Origin: Bacteroidaceae bacterium
GTDB lineage: Bacteria; Bacteroidota; Bacteroidia; Bacteroidales; Bacteroidaceae
Length of the DNA stretch: 64,000 nt
NCBI GenBank assembly: GCA_024398665.1
Contig: JAKSIS010000006.1
Span: 1 to 64,000 of the forward strand
Direction of reading: 5' to 3'
Shown here piece by piece: positions 27,107 to 34,356 of this stretch (its first letter is position 1; every line of letters starts with the position of its first letter). The position numbers were made by a program, and so were the translations under genes. The notes below the pieces were generated by a model. It saw only the letters and a list, made by a program, of their open reading frames with translations. It had not been told where the DNA came from and searched no databases.

Positions 27107-28006
27107 ATGTGGCTTGGCTTTGCGCTCTTCTCGGCCCTGTTCCTGGGCTTTTATGACGTTGCCAAGAAACAGTCGCTCAAGGACAATGCGGTAATTCCCG
27201 TCCTGTGGCTCCACACGCTTTTCTGCAGTCTTTTCATGCTGCCGTTCACAGTACTGTCCTCAAGGACAGGCGTGCTGGACGGCAGCATGTTCTATGTTCC
27301 GACCGCCGGCTGGGAACTTCACCGCCTTATTTTCCTCAAGGCGGCCATTGTACTGGGTTCATGGGTGTTCGGCTATTTCGGAATGAAGCACCTGCCCATA
27401 ACCCTTTTCGGGCCCATTAACGCTACGCGGCCCATCATTGTCCTTCTGGGCGGTCTGCTGCTGTTCGGTGAAAAACTTAACCTGTACCAGTGGGCCGGCG
27501 TGCTGATTGCAGTCATATCGTTCTACCTGCTTTCAGTCAGCGGCAGGAAGGAAGGGATCAGTTTCGTACACAACCGCTGGGTTTTCTGCGTCATCATGGC
27601 CACCCTGCTGGGTGCTGTCAGTGCCCTGTTCGACAAGTATCTCCTGGGACAGTTCAACAACATGTTCGTGCAGGCATGGAGCAACTTCTACCAGCTGCTG
27701 CTGATGACTGTAATCCTGTTCACCATGTGGTGGCCCACGCGCCACAGGACCACGCCATTCAGGTGGAAATGGCCTATCATACTCATATCCGTATTCCTCA
27801 CTCTAGCCGACTACGCATATTTCTATTCGCTCACATCGGCCGATTCAATGATTTCAATCGTTTCCATGATACGCCGCAGCAGTGTCATAGTATCATTCCT
27901 GTGCGGTGCCCTGCTCTTCAAGGAGAAGAATCTCAAGAGCAAGGCAGTGGATCTGGTTCTCGTACTGATAGGACTTGTATTCCTTCTTATAGGTTCCATG
28001 AAGTGA
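27107..28006 (+). CDS. EamA/DMT-family transporter
   Basis: 299 residues with ten hydrophobic helices in two EamA repeats. Landmarks are NATRPIIVLLGGLLLFGEKLN ending repeat one and RRSSVIVSFLCGALLFKEKN in repeat two. These drug/metabolite transporters export or import small molecules; the substrate is unknown. It is in one transcript with the DUF3078 gene. Confidence 0.85.
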   Translation: MWLGFALFSALFLGFYDVAKKQSLKDNAVIPVLWLHTLFCSLFMLPFTVLSSRTGVLDGSMFYVPTAGWELHRLIFLKAAIVLGSWVFGYFGMKHLPITLFGPINATRPIIVLLGGLLLFGEKLNLYQWAGVLIAVISFYLLSVSGRKEGISFVHNRWVFCVIMATLLGAVSALFDKYLLGQFNNMFVQAWSNFYQLLLMTVILFTMWWPTRHRTTPFRWKWPIILISVFLTLADYAYFYSLTSADSMISIVSMIRRSSVIVSFLCGALLFKEKNLKSKAVDLVLVLIGLVFLLIGSMK

Positions 28007-28052
28007 ACCTCCTGCCGGCCTCTCCCTCTTTATGCAATTTTATTCCCGTATT

Positions 28053-28136
28053 TGGATAAATATTCCATATTTTTATCCACAGGCTATAATTATAACCTTT
28101 TTTATATAGCTGGCTCTACATATTTTTGTAATTTTG
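28053..28136 (+). promoter_or_regulatory. Inverted repeat and -7 elements upstream of the oxoamine synthase
   Basis: TGGATAAA (28053-28060) and TTTATCCA (28072-28079) form an 8-bp stem that may be an operator or a terminator of the EamA gene. Two -7-like elements follow, TATTTTTG (28121-28128) and TAATTTTG (28129-28136). The region is markedly A/T-rich compared with its neighbours. Confidence 0.5.
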
Positions 28137-28212
28137 CATGAGTTTGATGCCGCCTTCCGGACAGCATCGGACAATAATTTGAAAATTAACGCATTACAAT
28201 AATTGAATTAGT

Positions 28213-29487
28213 ATGATTACCGACATTTTTGACAGAATCAAAGCGACTCCGGGTCCTCTCGGACAGTATCAGGGTATTGGTGACGGATATTTCATGTTCC
28301 CCCGCCTGGTTGGCGAAATAGGCCCTGAAATGGAATTCAACGGCAAACCCGTCCTGAACTGGAGCCTGAACAACTACCTTGGACTTGCAAATCATCCTGA
28401 AGTACGTAAGGCCGATGCCGAGGCCGCCGCACAGTTCGGCCTTGGAGCCCCGATGGGTGCCCGCATGATGTCCGGCAACACCGACTACCATATCAAGTTC
28501 GAAAAAGACTTCTCAGAATTCGTTGGAAAGCCGGCTGGCCTGTGCCTGAATTTCGGTTACCAGGGAATGATTTCAATCATCGATGTCCTGACAAGCCGCA
28601 AGGACGTCATTGTCTATGATTCGGAATCACACGCATGCATTCTGGACGGCATGCGCCTGAGCCTTGCCAAACGTTTCGCATTCCGCCACAATGACATGGC
28701 CAGCCTTGAAAAGCAGCTGGGCCATGCGACAAAGCTGGCCGACGAACAGGGCGGCGGCGTTCTGGTCATTACGGAAGGTGTGTTCGGCATGGCCGGTGAC
28801 TGCGGTCATCTTGCCGACATTGTAGAACTCAAGCAGAAGTATCCGTTCCGCATACTGATCGATGACGCCCACGGTTTCGGTACCATGGGAGCCAACGGCC
28901 GCGGTACAGCTGAACACTACGGAGTGATAGACCAGATCGATGTCATCTTTGACGCTTTCGCAAAGTCAATGGCGTCAATAGGCGGCGTGGTCAGTTCCGA
29001 ACCTGAAATCATTGACCATCTCAAGTGCAACATGCGCTCACAGATATACGCCAAGTCACTGCCGCTGCCTCTGGTCATCGGCAACCAGAAGCGTCTTGAC
29101 CTGATCAAGGCACATCCCGAATACCGCGAACATCTGTGGGAGGTTGTCAATGCCCTGCAGGGCGGTCTCAAAACTGAAGGCTTCAACATCGGCGTTACCG
29201 AATCACCTGTCACCCCCGTATTCTTCGAGGGCGGCGTGAACGAAGGCACCAACGTTGTGGTTGACCTGCGTGAGAACTACGGAATATTCTGCTCAATCGT
29301 GACATACCCCGTCATTCCCAAGGGCCAGCTCATGCTGCGCATAATCCCGACAGCATCACATACGCTCGACCACGTCAAGCGCACCATTGAAGTCTTCAAG
29401 GAAGTCAAGAAGAAACTTGATTCAGGCTACTACGAAGGCGGTATTCAGGACATGAACGTATTCAAGCGCCTTCAGGCATCGGAATAA
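28213..29487 (+). CDS. Alpha-oxoamine synthase family PLP enzyme (SPT/KBL-like)
   Basis: 424 residues of the fold-type I alpha-oxoamine synthases, which condense an amino acid with an acyl-CoA. Recognisable parts are NNYLGLANHPEV, MGARMMSGNTDYH, ILIDDAHGFGTMG (PLP aspartate) and DAFAKSMASIGGV with the PLP lysine. The closest named relatives are serine palmitoyltransferase and 2-amino-3-ketobutyrate ligase; the precise substrate is not clear, and motifs differ from the Bacteroides sphingolipid SPT (for example AKSMAS rather than SKSLAS). It overlaps the next gene by one base (TAATGG), so they are coupled. Confidence 0.8.
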   Translation: MITDIFDRIKATPGPLGQYQGIGDGYFMFPRLVGEIGPEMEFNGKPVLNWSLNNYLGLANHPEVRKADAEAAAQFGLGAPMGARMMSGNTDYHIKFEKDFSEFVGKPAGLCLNFGYQGMISIIDVLTSRKDVIVYDSESHACILDGMRLSLAKRFAFRHNDMASLEKQLGHATKLADEQGGGVLVITEGVFGMAGDCGHLADIVELKQKYPFRILIDDAHGFGTMGANGRGTAEHYGVIDQIDVIFDAFAKSMASIGGVVSSEPEIIDHLKCNMRSQIYAKSLPLPLVIGNQKRLDLIKAHPEYREHLWEVVNALQGGLKTEGFNIGVTESPVTPVFFEGGVNEGTNVVVDLRENYGIFCSIVTYPVIPKGQLMLRIIPTASHTLDHVKRTIEVFKEVKKKLDSGYYEGGIQDMNVFKRLQASE

Positions 29488-30713
29488 TGGCATACAGGCT
29501 TGTCTGCAGGAAATGCGGTAAGGAAATAGGTGACTTTGCCGCGTGGTTCAATCAGGACCAGCTGTGTGAATGCGGCAGCAATCACGCCGAGGCCGTCTAT
29601 GACAGTGACTACCGTCAGCTGGACGGACTCTGCGCCCCGGGGCAGGACGTAAGGAACCTGTACCACTACCGGTCTTTCCTTCCTCTTGACGAATCCGATG
29701 AAACCGTAAGTTTCGGTGAAGGTGCCGTCCCCATTGAGGAATGGACATTTCTCAGCGACTTTGCCAGAGAGAAATACGGCAAAAACATCAAGGTTGTCGT
29801 ATGCCGCAATGACCTGAACGGCGGCACCGGAACTTTCAAGGACATTGCCGCATCGCTTGCCGCCACGCTGTTCAAGAAACACGGCGTGAAGGAATACTGT
29901 CTTGCATCGACCGGCAACGCCGCCACGGCATACGCCACATATCTGGCCAAGGCCGGCGTGAAATTTGACATATTCGCACCTCATGACATGTATCAGGAAT
30001 CCCAGGACGCAATCCGTGGCGTGGGACAGAATCTGATTGTGTCCGACGGAGGATACGGACAGGCCAAGTCTGAAGCGGCTGAATTCCACAAGACTCACCA
30101 TGTCATGATTTCCGCAGGAAACATTGACCCCATACGCGTTGAGGCAAAGAAAACACTGGTATTCGAATGCCTGCGCCAGCTGGGCCGTATTCCAGACGTA
30201 TACATGCAGGCTGTTGCCGGCGGTACAAGCCCCATAGCATTCGAAAAGGGCATGCGTGAAATCGCATCGGACTACCCTCAGTACAAGATGCCGCGCATGC
30301 TGCTTGTCCAGCAGGACACCTGCGACCCCATGGTCCAGGCCTGGGAATGGGCTTCGGCAAACGGTTTTCCCGAAGGCTGGAACATGAAATTCCCGTCCGT
30401 AACCCCTCATACCCGCATATCCATTCTGACCGCCGGCACTCCGGGCATGTACCCGCTGGTCGGCCCCATTGTCAGGAACAGCGGAGGCGGTTTCATCCGA
30501 ATCAGGGAGGAAGGACTTGAAACCGTAGGACGTATGGTAAAGGACAACACTGGCGTCTACATGGGCCCGGCATCGGCGGTCTGCATAGCCGGTTTCTTCA
30601 AAGCTCTTGAAGAAGACAGGCTGAAGGACGGCGACCTGGTACTCCTGAACACCGGTGAAGGCAGCGAACGCGCACTGTGGTTCAAGAAAGCCATTGATGA
30701 TTGCAAAATTTGA
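29487..30713 (+). CDS. Threonine synthase-like PLP enzyme with zinc ribbon
   Basis: 408 residues. Residues 1-30 carry a small Cys4 ribbon (C7, C10, C27, C29), followed by a fold-type II PLP domain with GGTGTFKDIAAS (Schiff-base lysine), STGNAATAYA (phosphate cup) and the C-terminal VLLNTGEGSERALW. Threonine synthase converts phosphohomoserine to threonine, but this subgroup is divergent and other beta-replacement reactions are possible. Position between an oxoamine synthase and a carboxyltransferase suggests a pathway with those enzymes rather than ordinary threonine synthesis. Confidence 0.75.
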   Translation: MAYRLVCRKCGKEIGDFAAWFNQDQLCECGSNHAEAVYDSDYRQLDGLCAPGQDVRNLYHYRSFLPLDESDETVSFGEGAVPIEEWTFLSDFAREKYGKNIKVVVCRNDLNGGTGTFKDIAASLAATLFKKHGVKEYCLASTGNAATAYATYLAKAGVKFDIFAPHDMYQESQDAIRGVGQNLIVSDGGYGQAKSEAAEFHKTHHVMISAGNIDPIRVEAKKTLVFECLRQLGRIPDVYMQAVAGGTSPIAFEKGMREIASDYPQYKMPRMLLVQQDTCDPMVQAWEWASANGFPEGWNMKFPSVTPHTRISILTAGTPGMYPLVGPIVRNSGGGFIRIREEGLETVGRMVKDNTGVYMGPASAVCIAGFFKALEEDRLKDGDLVLLNTGEGSERALWFKKAIDDCKI

Positions 30714-30728
30714 AAAACATAACCCGAT

Positions 30729-32510
30729 ATGAAAAAAGAAATCCAATTCAGTCTTGTCTACCGCGACATGTGGCAGTCTTCAGGAAAGTATGTTCCCCGC
30801 AAGGACCAGCTTGCAAAGATTGCTCCGGTAATCATTGACATGGGCTGCTTTGACCGCGTTGAGACCAACGGCGGTGCAATGGAGCAGGTCAATCTTCTTT
30901 ACGGTGAGAACCCCAATCTGGCCGTACGCACATTCACGAAACCGTTCAATGAGGTAGGAATCAAGACACACATGCTTGACCGCGGTCTCAATGCCCTGCG
31001 CATGAACCCCGTTCCTGCCGATGTACGCCAGCTTATGTACAAGGTAAAGCACGCCCAGGGCGTTGACATCACCCGCATATTCTGCGGTCTGAACGACCCG
31101 CGCAACATAATCCCGTCAATCAAGTGGGCAAAGCAGGCAGGCATGACTGCCCAGGCAACCATGTGCATCACCTATTCAAAGGTCCATACCGCTGAATACT
31201 ACATCAACCTTGCCGAACAGCTCATTGAAGGCGGGGCTCAGGAAATATGCCTCAAGGACATGGCCGGAATTGGCCGTCCCGCAATGCTGGGCAAGATTGT
31301 CAGCGCAATCAAGTCACAGCACCCCGACATCATCATACAGTACCACGGCCACAACGGTCCCGGCTTTGCAGTAGCCAACATGCTTGAGGTTGCAAAGGCC
31401 GGAGGCGACGTTCTTGACGTTGCCATGGAACCGCTGTCATGGGGCAAGGTCCATCCGGACGTCATCACAATACAGTCCATGCTGAAGGATGCCGGATTCC
31501 TTGTAAAGGACATCAACATGAAGGCCTACATGGAGGCACGCAGCCTTACCCAGAGCTTCATGGACGATTTTCTGGGCTACTGGATAGACCCCAAGAACTC
31601 ACTTATGAGTTCGCTGCTGGTGGGCTGCGGCCTTCCCGGCGGCATGATGGGTTCACTCATGGCTGACCTGAAGGGCATGCACGCAGCCATCAACACCAAT
31701 CTCAAGAAGAAAGGTGAAAAGGAACTTTCTGAAGACGAACTTCTTGTCGAACTGTTCGATGAGGTACAGCGCATATGGCCCATGCTTGGTACTCCGTGTC
31801 TGGTCACCCCGTTCAGCCAGTACGTGAAGAACGCCGCACTTATGAACCTGTACTCGAAGTCCATGGACGAAAAGCCGTTCACACGCATGGATCCCGCCAT
31901 GTGGGGCATGGTTTTGGGCAAGTCAGGAAAACTGCCCGGCGAACTGGCACCTGAAATCATTGCTCTTGCCAAGGAACAGGGCAAGGAATTCTATACCGAT
32001 GACCCGCAGGTTCTTTATCCCGATGAACTTCCGCGCTTCATCAAGGAGATGGAGGAGAACGGCTGGGACCGCGGTCAGGACGACGAAGAACTGTTCGAAT
32101 TCGCCATGCACGAGAAGCAGTACCGCGAATTCAAGTCAGGACAGGCCAAGGACCAGTTCAACAAGGACCTCATGCAGCGCATGGAGAAGGCGCAGGCCGG
32201 TACCGCAGGCACACCCGTCAAGCACTTCACTGCCGCTGACAAGCGCGCCATACTGCATCCGGACGCCGAACCCATAGAAGCTCCGGTCAAGGGCCGCGTA
32301 ATATGGGATCTTGACTTTGTCGACCAGTCCTGCAACCCGCCCTACGGCAAGCAGTTCAAGAAGGGTGACTGGATGTGCGCCATCCAGGAAACCGGTGCAA
32401 GTTTCATTGAAAACATCACCGCCGCTGAAGACTGCCACCTGGTTGCAGTGGAAAAGGACCACGGTGCTCTTGCAGCAAAGGGCGACGTGATAGGCTGGCT
32501 GGAAAAGTAA
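30729..32510 (+). CDS. Biotin-dependent carboxyltransferase (pyruvate carboxylase/OadA type) with degenerate biotinyl domain
   Basis: 593 residues. Residues 1-470 are a DRE-TIM carboxyltransferase barrel: LVYRDMWQSSGK (metal aspartate), ICLKDMAGIGRP (the carboxylatable lysine) and YHGHNGPGFAVA (metal histidines). The C-terminal about 70 residues look like a biotinyl/lipoyl fold (EPIEAPVKGRVIW), but the usual MKM is replaced by a hairpin reading QETGASFI, so the biotin lysine is absent. Such a protein should use a separate carrier, possibly the double-biotinyl protein at 52572. It lies 15 bp after the threonine-synthase-like gene. Confidence 0.8.
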   Translation: MKKEIQFSLVYRDMWQSSGKYVPRKDQLAKIAPVIIDMGCFDRVETNGGAMEQVNLLYGENPNLAVRTFTKPFNEVGIKTHMLDRGLNALRMNPVPADVRQLMYKVKHAQGVDITRIFCGLNDPRNIIPSIKWAKQAGMTAQATMCITYSKVHTAEYYINLAEQLIEGGAQEICLKDMAGIGRPAMLGKIVSAIKSQHPDIIIQYHGHNGPGFAVANMLEVAKAGGDVLDVAMEPLSWGKVHPDVITIQSMLKDAGFLVKDINMKAYMEARSLTQSFMDDFLGYWIDPKNSLMSSLLVGCGLPGGMMGSLMADLKGMHAAINTNLKKKGEKELSEDELLVELFDEVQRIWPMLGTPCLVTPFSQYVKNAALMNLYSKSMDEKPFTRMDPAMWGMVLGKSGKLPGELAPEIIALAKEQGKEFYTDDPQVLYPDELPRFIKEMEENGWDRGQDDEELFEFAMHEKQYREFKSGQAKDQFNKDLMQRMEKAQAGTAGTPVKHFTAADKRAILHPDAEPIEAPVKGRVIWDLDFVDQSCNPPYGKQFKKGDWMCAIQETGASFIENITAAEDCHLVAVEKDHGALAAKGDVIGWLEK

Positions 32511-32532
32511 GCAGTCCGATATCTGTCATCTG

Positions 32533-32566
32533 AAGTCCCGGCAGGTAACTCCTGTCGGGACTTTCC
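32533..32566 (+). terminator. Terminator of the oxoamine synthase operon
   Basis: AAGTCCCGGCAGG pairs with CCTGTCGGGACTT across a TAACT loop, with one wobble pair, followed by TTTCC and TTTT. It is 23 bp after the carboxyltransferase stop. Confidence 0.8.
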
Positions 32567-32649
32567 GTTTTCGCCAGTCTCAACATCCAACCCAGACTCG
32601 GCATTCCCGCCAAACTGCGACCCAAGCACTGCAATTGTGAAGTATTTAA

Positions 32650-32747
32650 GTGCGGTATTCGTGTCTGACCCGTCGAAATCAGGCAGGACAGCCACATAGA
32701 ACGCTGTTTGGAGGATTCTGGACGGTGATACTGTGTCACTGTTTGGC
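32650..32747 (+). repeat. RAYT-island repeat family, copy B (downstream of RAYT)
   Basis: 98 bp that align with 33960-34057. TGCGGT opens both and TGTGTCACTGTTTGGC closes both. The stem of copy B is degenerate (GTGTCTGACC against AGCCACA). Confidence 0.8.
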
Positions 32748-32751
32748 AAAG

Positions 32752-32856
32752 GACAAATGCACTGCGGATTTATGTCTGCAACCTATAGTATGGTGGAAAG
32801 TATAATACGCAGACAAAAAATGCCCGGCGGTATATGTCTGCAACCCGGAATAATGG
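32752..32856. repeat. Imperfect tandem repeat with TGTCTGC/GCAGACA arms
   Basis: Two units of about 62 bp share TATGTCTGCAACC followed by a degenerate A/T-rich stretch. TGTCTGC (32773-32779), GCAGACA (32809-32815) and TGTCTGC (32835-32841) can pair in either direction. The tract lies right after the 3' end of the RAYT gene, where REP-type palindromes are usually found. Confidence 0.7.
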
Positions 32857-32874
32857 CCTCTTCCTGAGCAACTG

Positions 32875-33777
32875 TCAGTTTACGTATTTTCGGATTTCAT
32901 CCTCAGGTAGGCGTGCGATAATTGCAATTTGTCTGAAAGTCATCTGTCTCGTACGCCTCAAATTAAGTGCAAATGTCAACCTCTGGGACGGCGTCAGATG
33001 CCTGGCCGTCTTTTTCTCAAACAACTGGAAGCACACCTCTTCAGCAACCTTTCTGGCTTCCAGATAATCAAGCGTTATTCCATGCGCTTTAGCCATCCTG
33101 CCTACTATGGCATCGCATTTGCGACTGTTGTTCCCCATAAATACCCTGAAACAGTTGGCAGTAATGAAAATATTCTCAAATTTCTGGACATCGACATAAT
33201 TCGATGGAAGCAGGAATCCGTTACAAACCAGCCAGTCCCGCGGCACTTGTCTCCTGCAGGCAAGCACTTTTCTCCTTTCGCGTTCGGTCAATGAACCAAT
33301 CGTGACCGGTTTTGATACATTCATATCAGACGTAATATACCATATCGGTATGTAATTACCTTTCCTGAAATACATGGAAGCAGTTCCCCATATGTAGTCC
33401 GATGGCAATATTCCCTTACCGTCCTTAGTTGGTTGAAAGATGGTGTAAACAGCGGTGTTCCTCAAATATTCTTCGTTGGAAATGGCATACAAGTCACATT
33501 CCAGCCTTACATTGTCCCCGTCACCGCGCGTTCTTACAATATGATGGAAGTACGACGATTCAAACATGGTTTTGAAACGCACGCAATCTTCTTTACATCC
33601 ATACAGCAAGATGTGCGGGTGTGTATCTTCTATTGAAAAAGACAATACTGAAGCATTTGTGTTTGCAGCACAGACGCCGATAAGATTGAAAGCGGCTTTC
33701 AAATCCGATTCTGATGTAATGAAATTGTGCGCGTCATCACCGTTCGCGAACAAATGATAATATTTTCCGGTATCCAT
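32875..33777 (-). CDS. Divergent REP-associated tyrosine transposase (RAYT, Y1/HUH family)
   Basis: 300 residues. The layout follows the TnpA_REP/Y1 domain: an N-terminal YYHLFANGDDAHNF, the HxH motif H53/H55 in DTHPHILLYG, a candidate nucleophile tyrosine (Y111, with Y104 nearby) in a segment that aligns with the YxxxNPxxAG pattern, and SDYIWGTASMYF, which aligns with the family DYPWSSYRY. The C-terminal 150 residues are helical and contain a possible helix-turn-helix (FRQIAIIARLPEDEIRKY). These enzymes mobilise REP palindromes. The HxH has proline in the middle, which is unusual, so activity is uncertain. The region is A/T-richer than its neighbours, and repeats flank both sides. Confidence 0.7.
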   Translation of the reverse strand: MDTGKYYHLFANGDDAHNFITSESDLKAAFNLIGVCAANTNASVLSFSIEDTHPHILLYGCKEDCVRFKTMFESSYFHHIVRTRGDGDNVRLECDLYAISNEEYLRNTAVYTIFQPTKDGKGILPSDYIWGTASMYFRKGNYIPIWYITSDMNVSKPVTIGSLTERERRKVLACRRQVPRDWLVCNGFLLPSNYVDVQKFENIFITANCFRVFMGNNSRKCDAIVGRMAKAHGITLDYLEARKVAEEVCFQLFEKKTARHLTPSQRLTFALNLRRTRQMTFRQIAIIARLPEDEIRKYVN

Positions 33778-33959
33778 AACAATGTGTTTCAGATGGATCA
33801 GACACTGGCGTCAGATCTTACTTTCCAAAGATACGGTTACAGATACGCGAATTCCAAATTTTACGTCAATTATTTTCAGAGGGCCTGACATTATTTCCAT
33901 GGCAATCTTTTGTAATTCGCCAAATAGCGACTCAATCACCATAGCTGTAAGGTTTCTGA

Positions 33960-34057
33960 GTGCGGTGTGTGTGGCTGACCCGTCAAAATTAGGCAGGTCA
34001 GCCACACGGGACGCTGTTTTGAGAATCATGAACGTGGATAGTGTGTCACTGTTTGGC
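33960..34057 (+). repeat. RAYT-island repeat family, copy C (upstream of RAYT)
   Basis: The best-preserved copy: GTGTGGCTGACC (33969-33980) and GGTCAGCCACAC (33996-34007) form a perfect 12-bp stem, and the copy closes with TGTGTCACTGTTTGGC (34042-34057). It is in the same orientation as copy B, about 1.3 kb away, with the RAYT gene between them. Confidence 0.85.
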
Positions 34058-34220
34058 GAGGAAACGGGGCTGTAAGGCGAGGAAACGGGACTGTAAGGCG
34101 AGAAACGGGGCTGTAAGGCGAGGAAACGGGGCTGTAAGGCGAGAAACGAGGCTGTAAGGCGAGAAACGGGGCTGTAAGGCGAGAAACGGGAATTGTCTGG
34201 CGATAAACAACGGGGTTTGA
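34055..34220 (+). repeat. Short tandem array, seven 20-21 bp units plus a degenerate one
   Basis: Units follow GGCGA(G)GAAACGGGGCTGTAA, starting at 34055, 34076, 34097, 34117, 34138, 34158 and 34178, then a decayed unit at 34199. Units differ by a single inserted G or by point changes. The array starts at the last three bases of copy C. There are no spacers, so it is not a CRISPR array. The 33778-34356 interval holds no gene apart from these repeats. Confidence 0.88.
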
Positions 34221-34356
34221 TGCCCCTGTCATAAAGCAAGCGCCTATATTGCAACGGAATTACACAGTCCGCCATTTGATACCGGCCAATGTTCATTGCC
34301 GCAACAAATCCTTGCCCGGATTCCGGATTTGGACGATATTTGCAGAAATTGAGGCA

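Noticed and set aside
34055..34220. Possible CRISPR array
   Set aside because: Units are contiguous with no unique spacers, and no cas genes are in the window.
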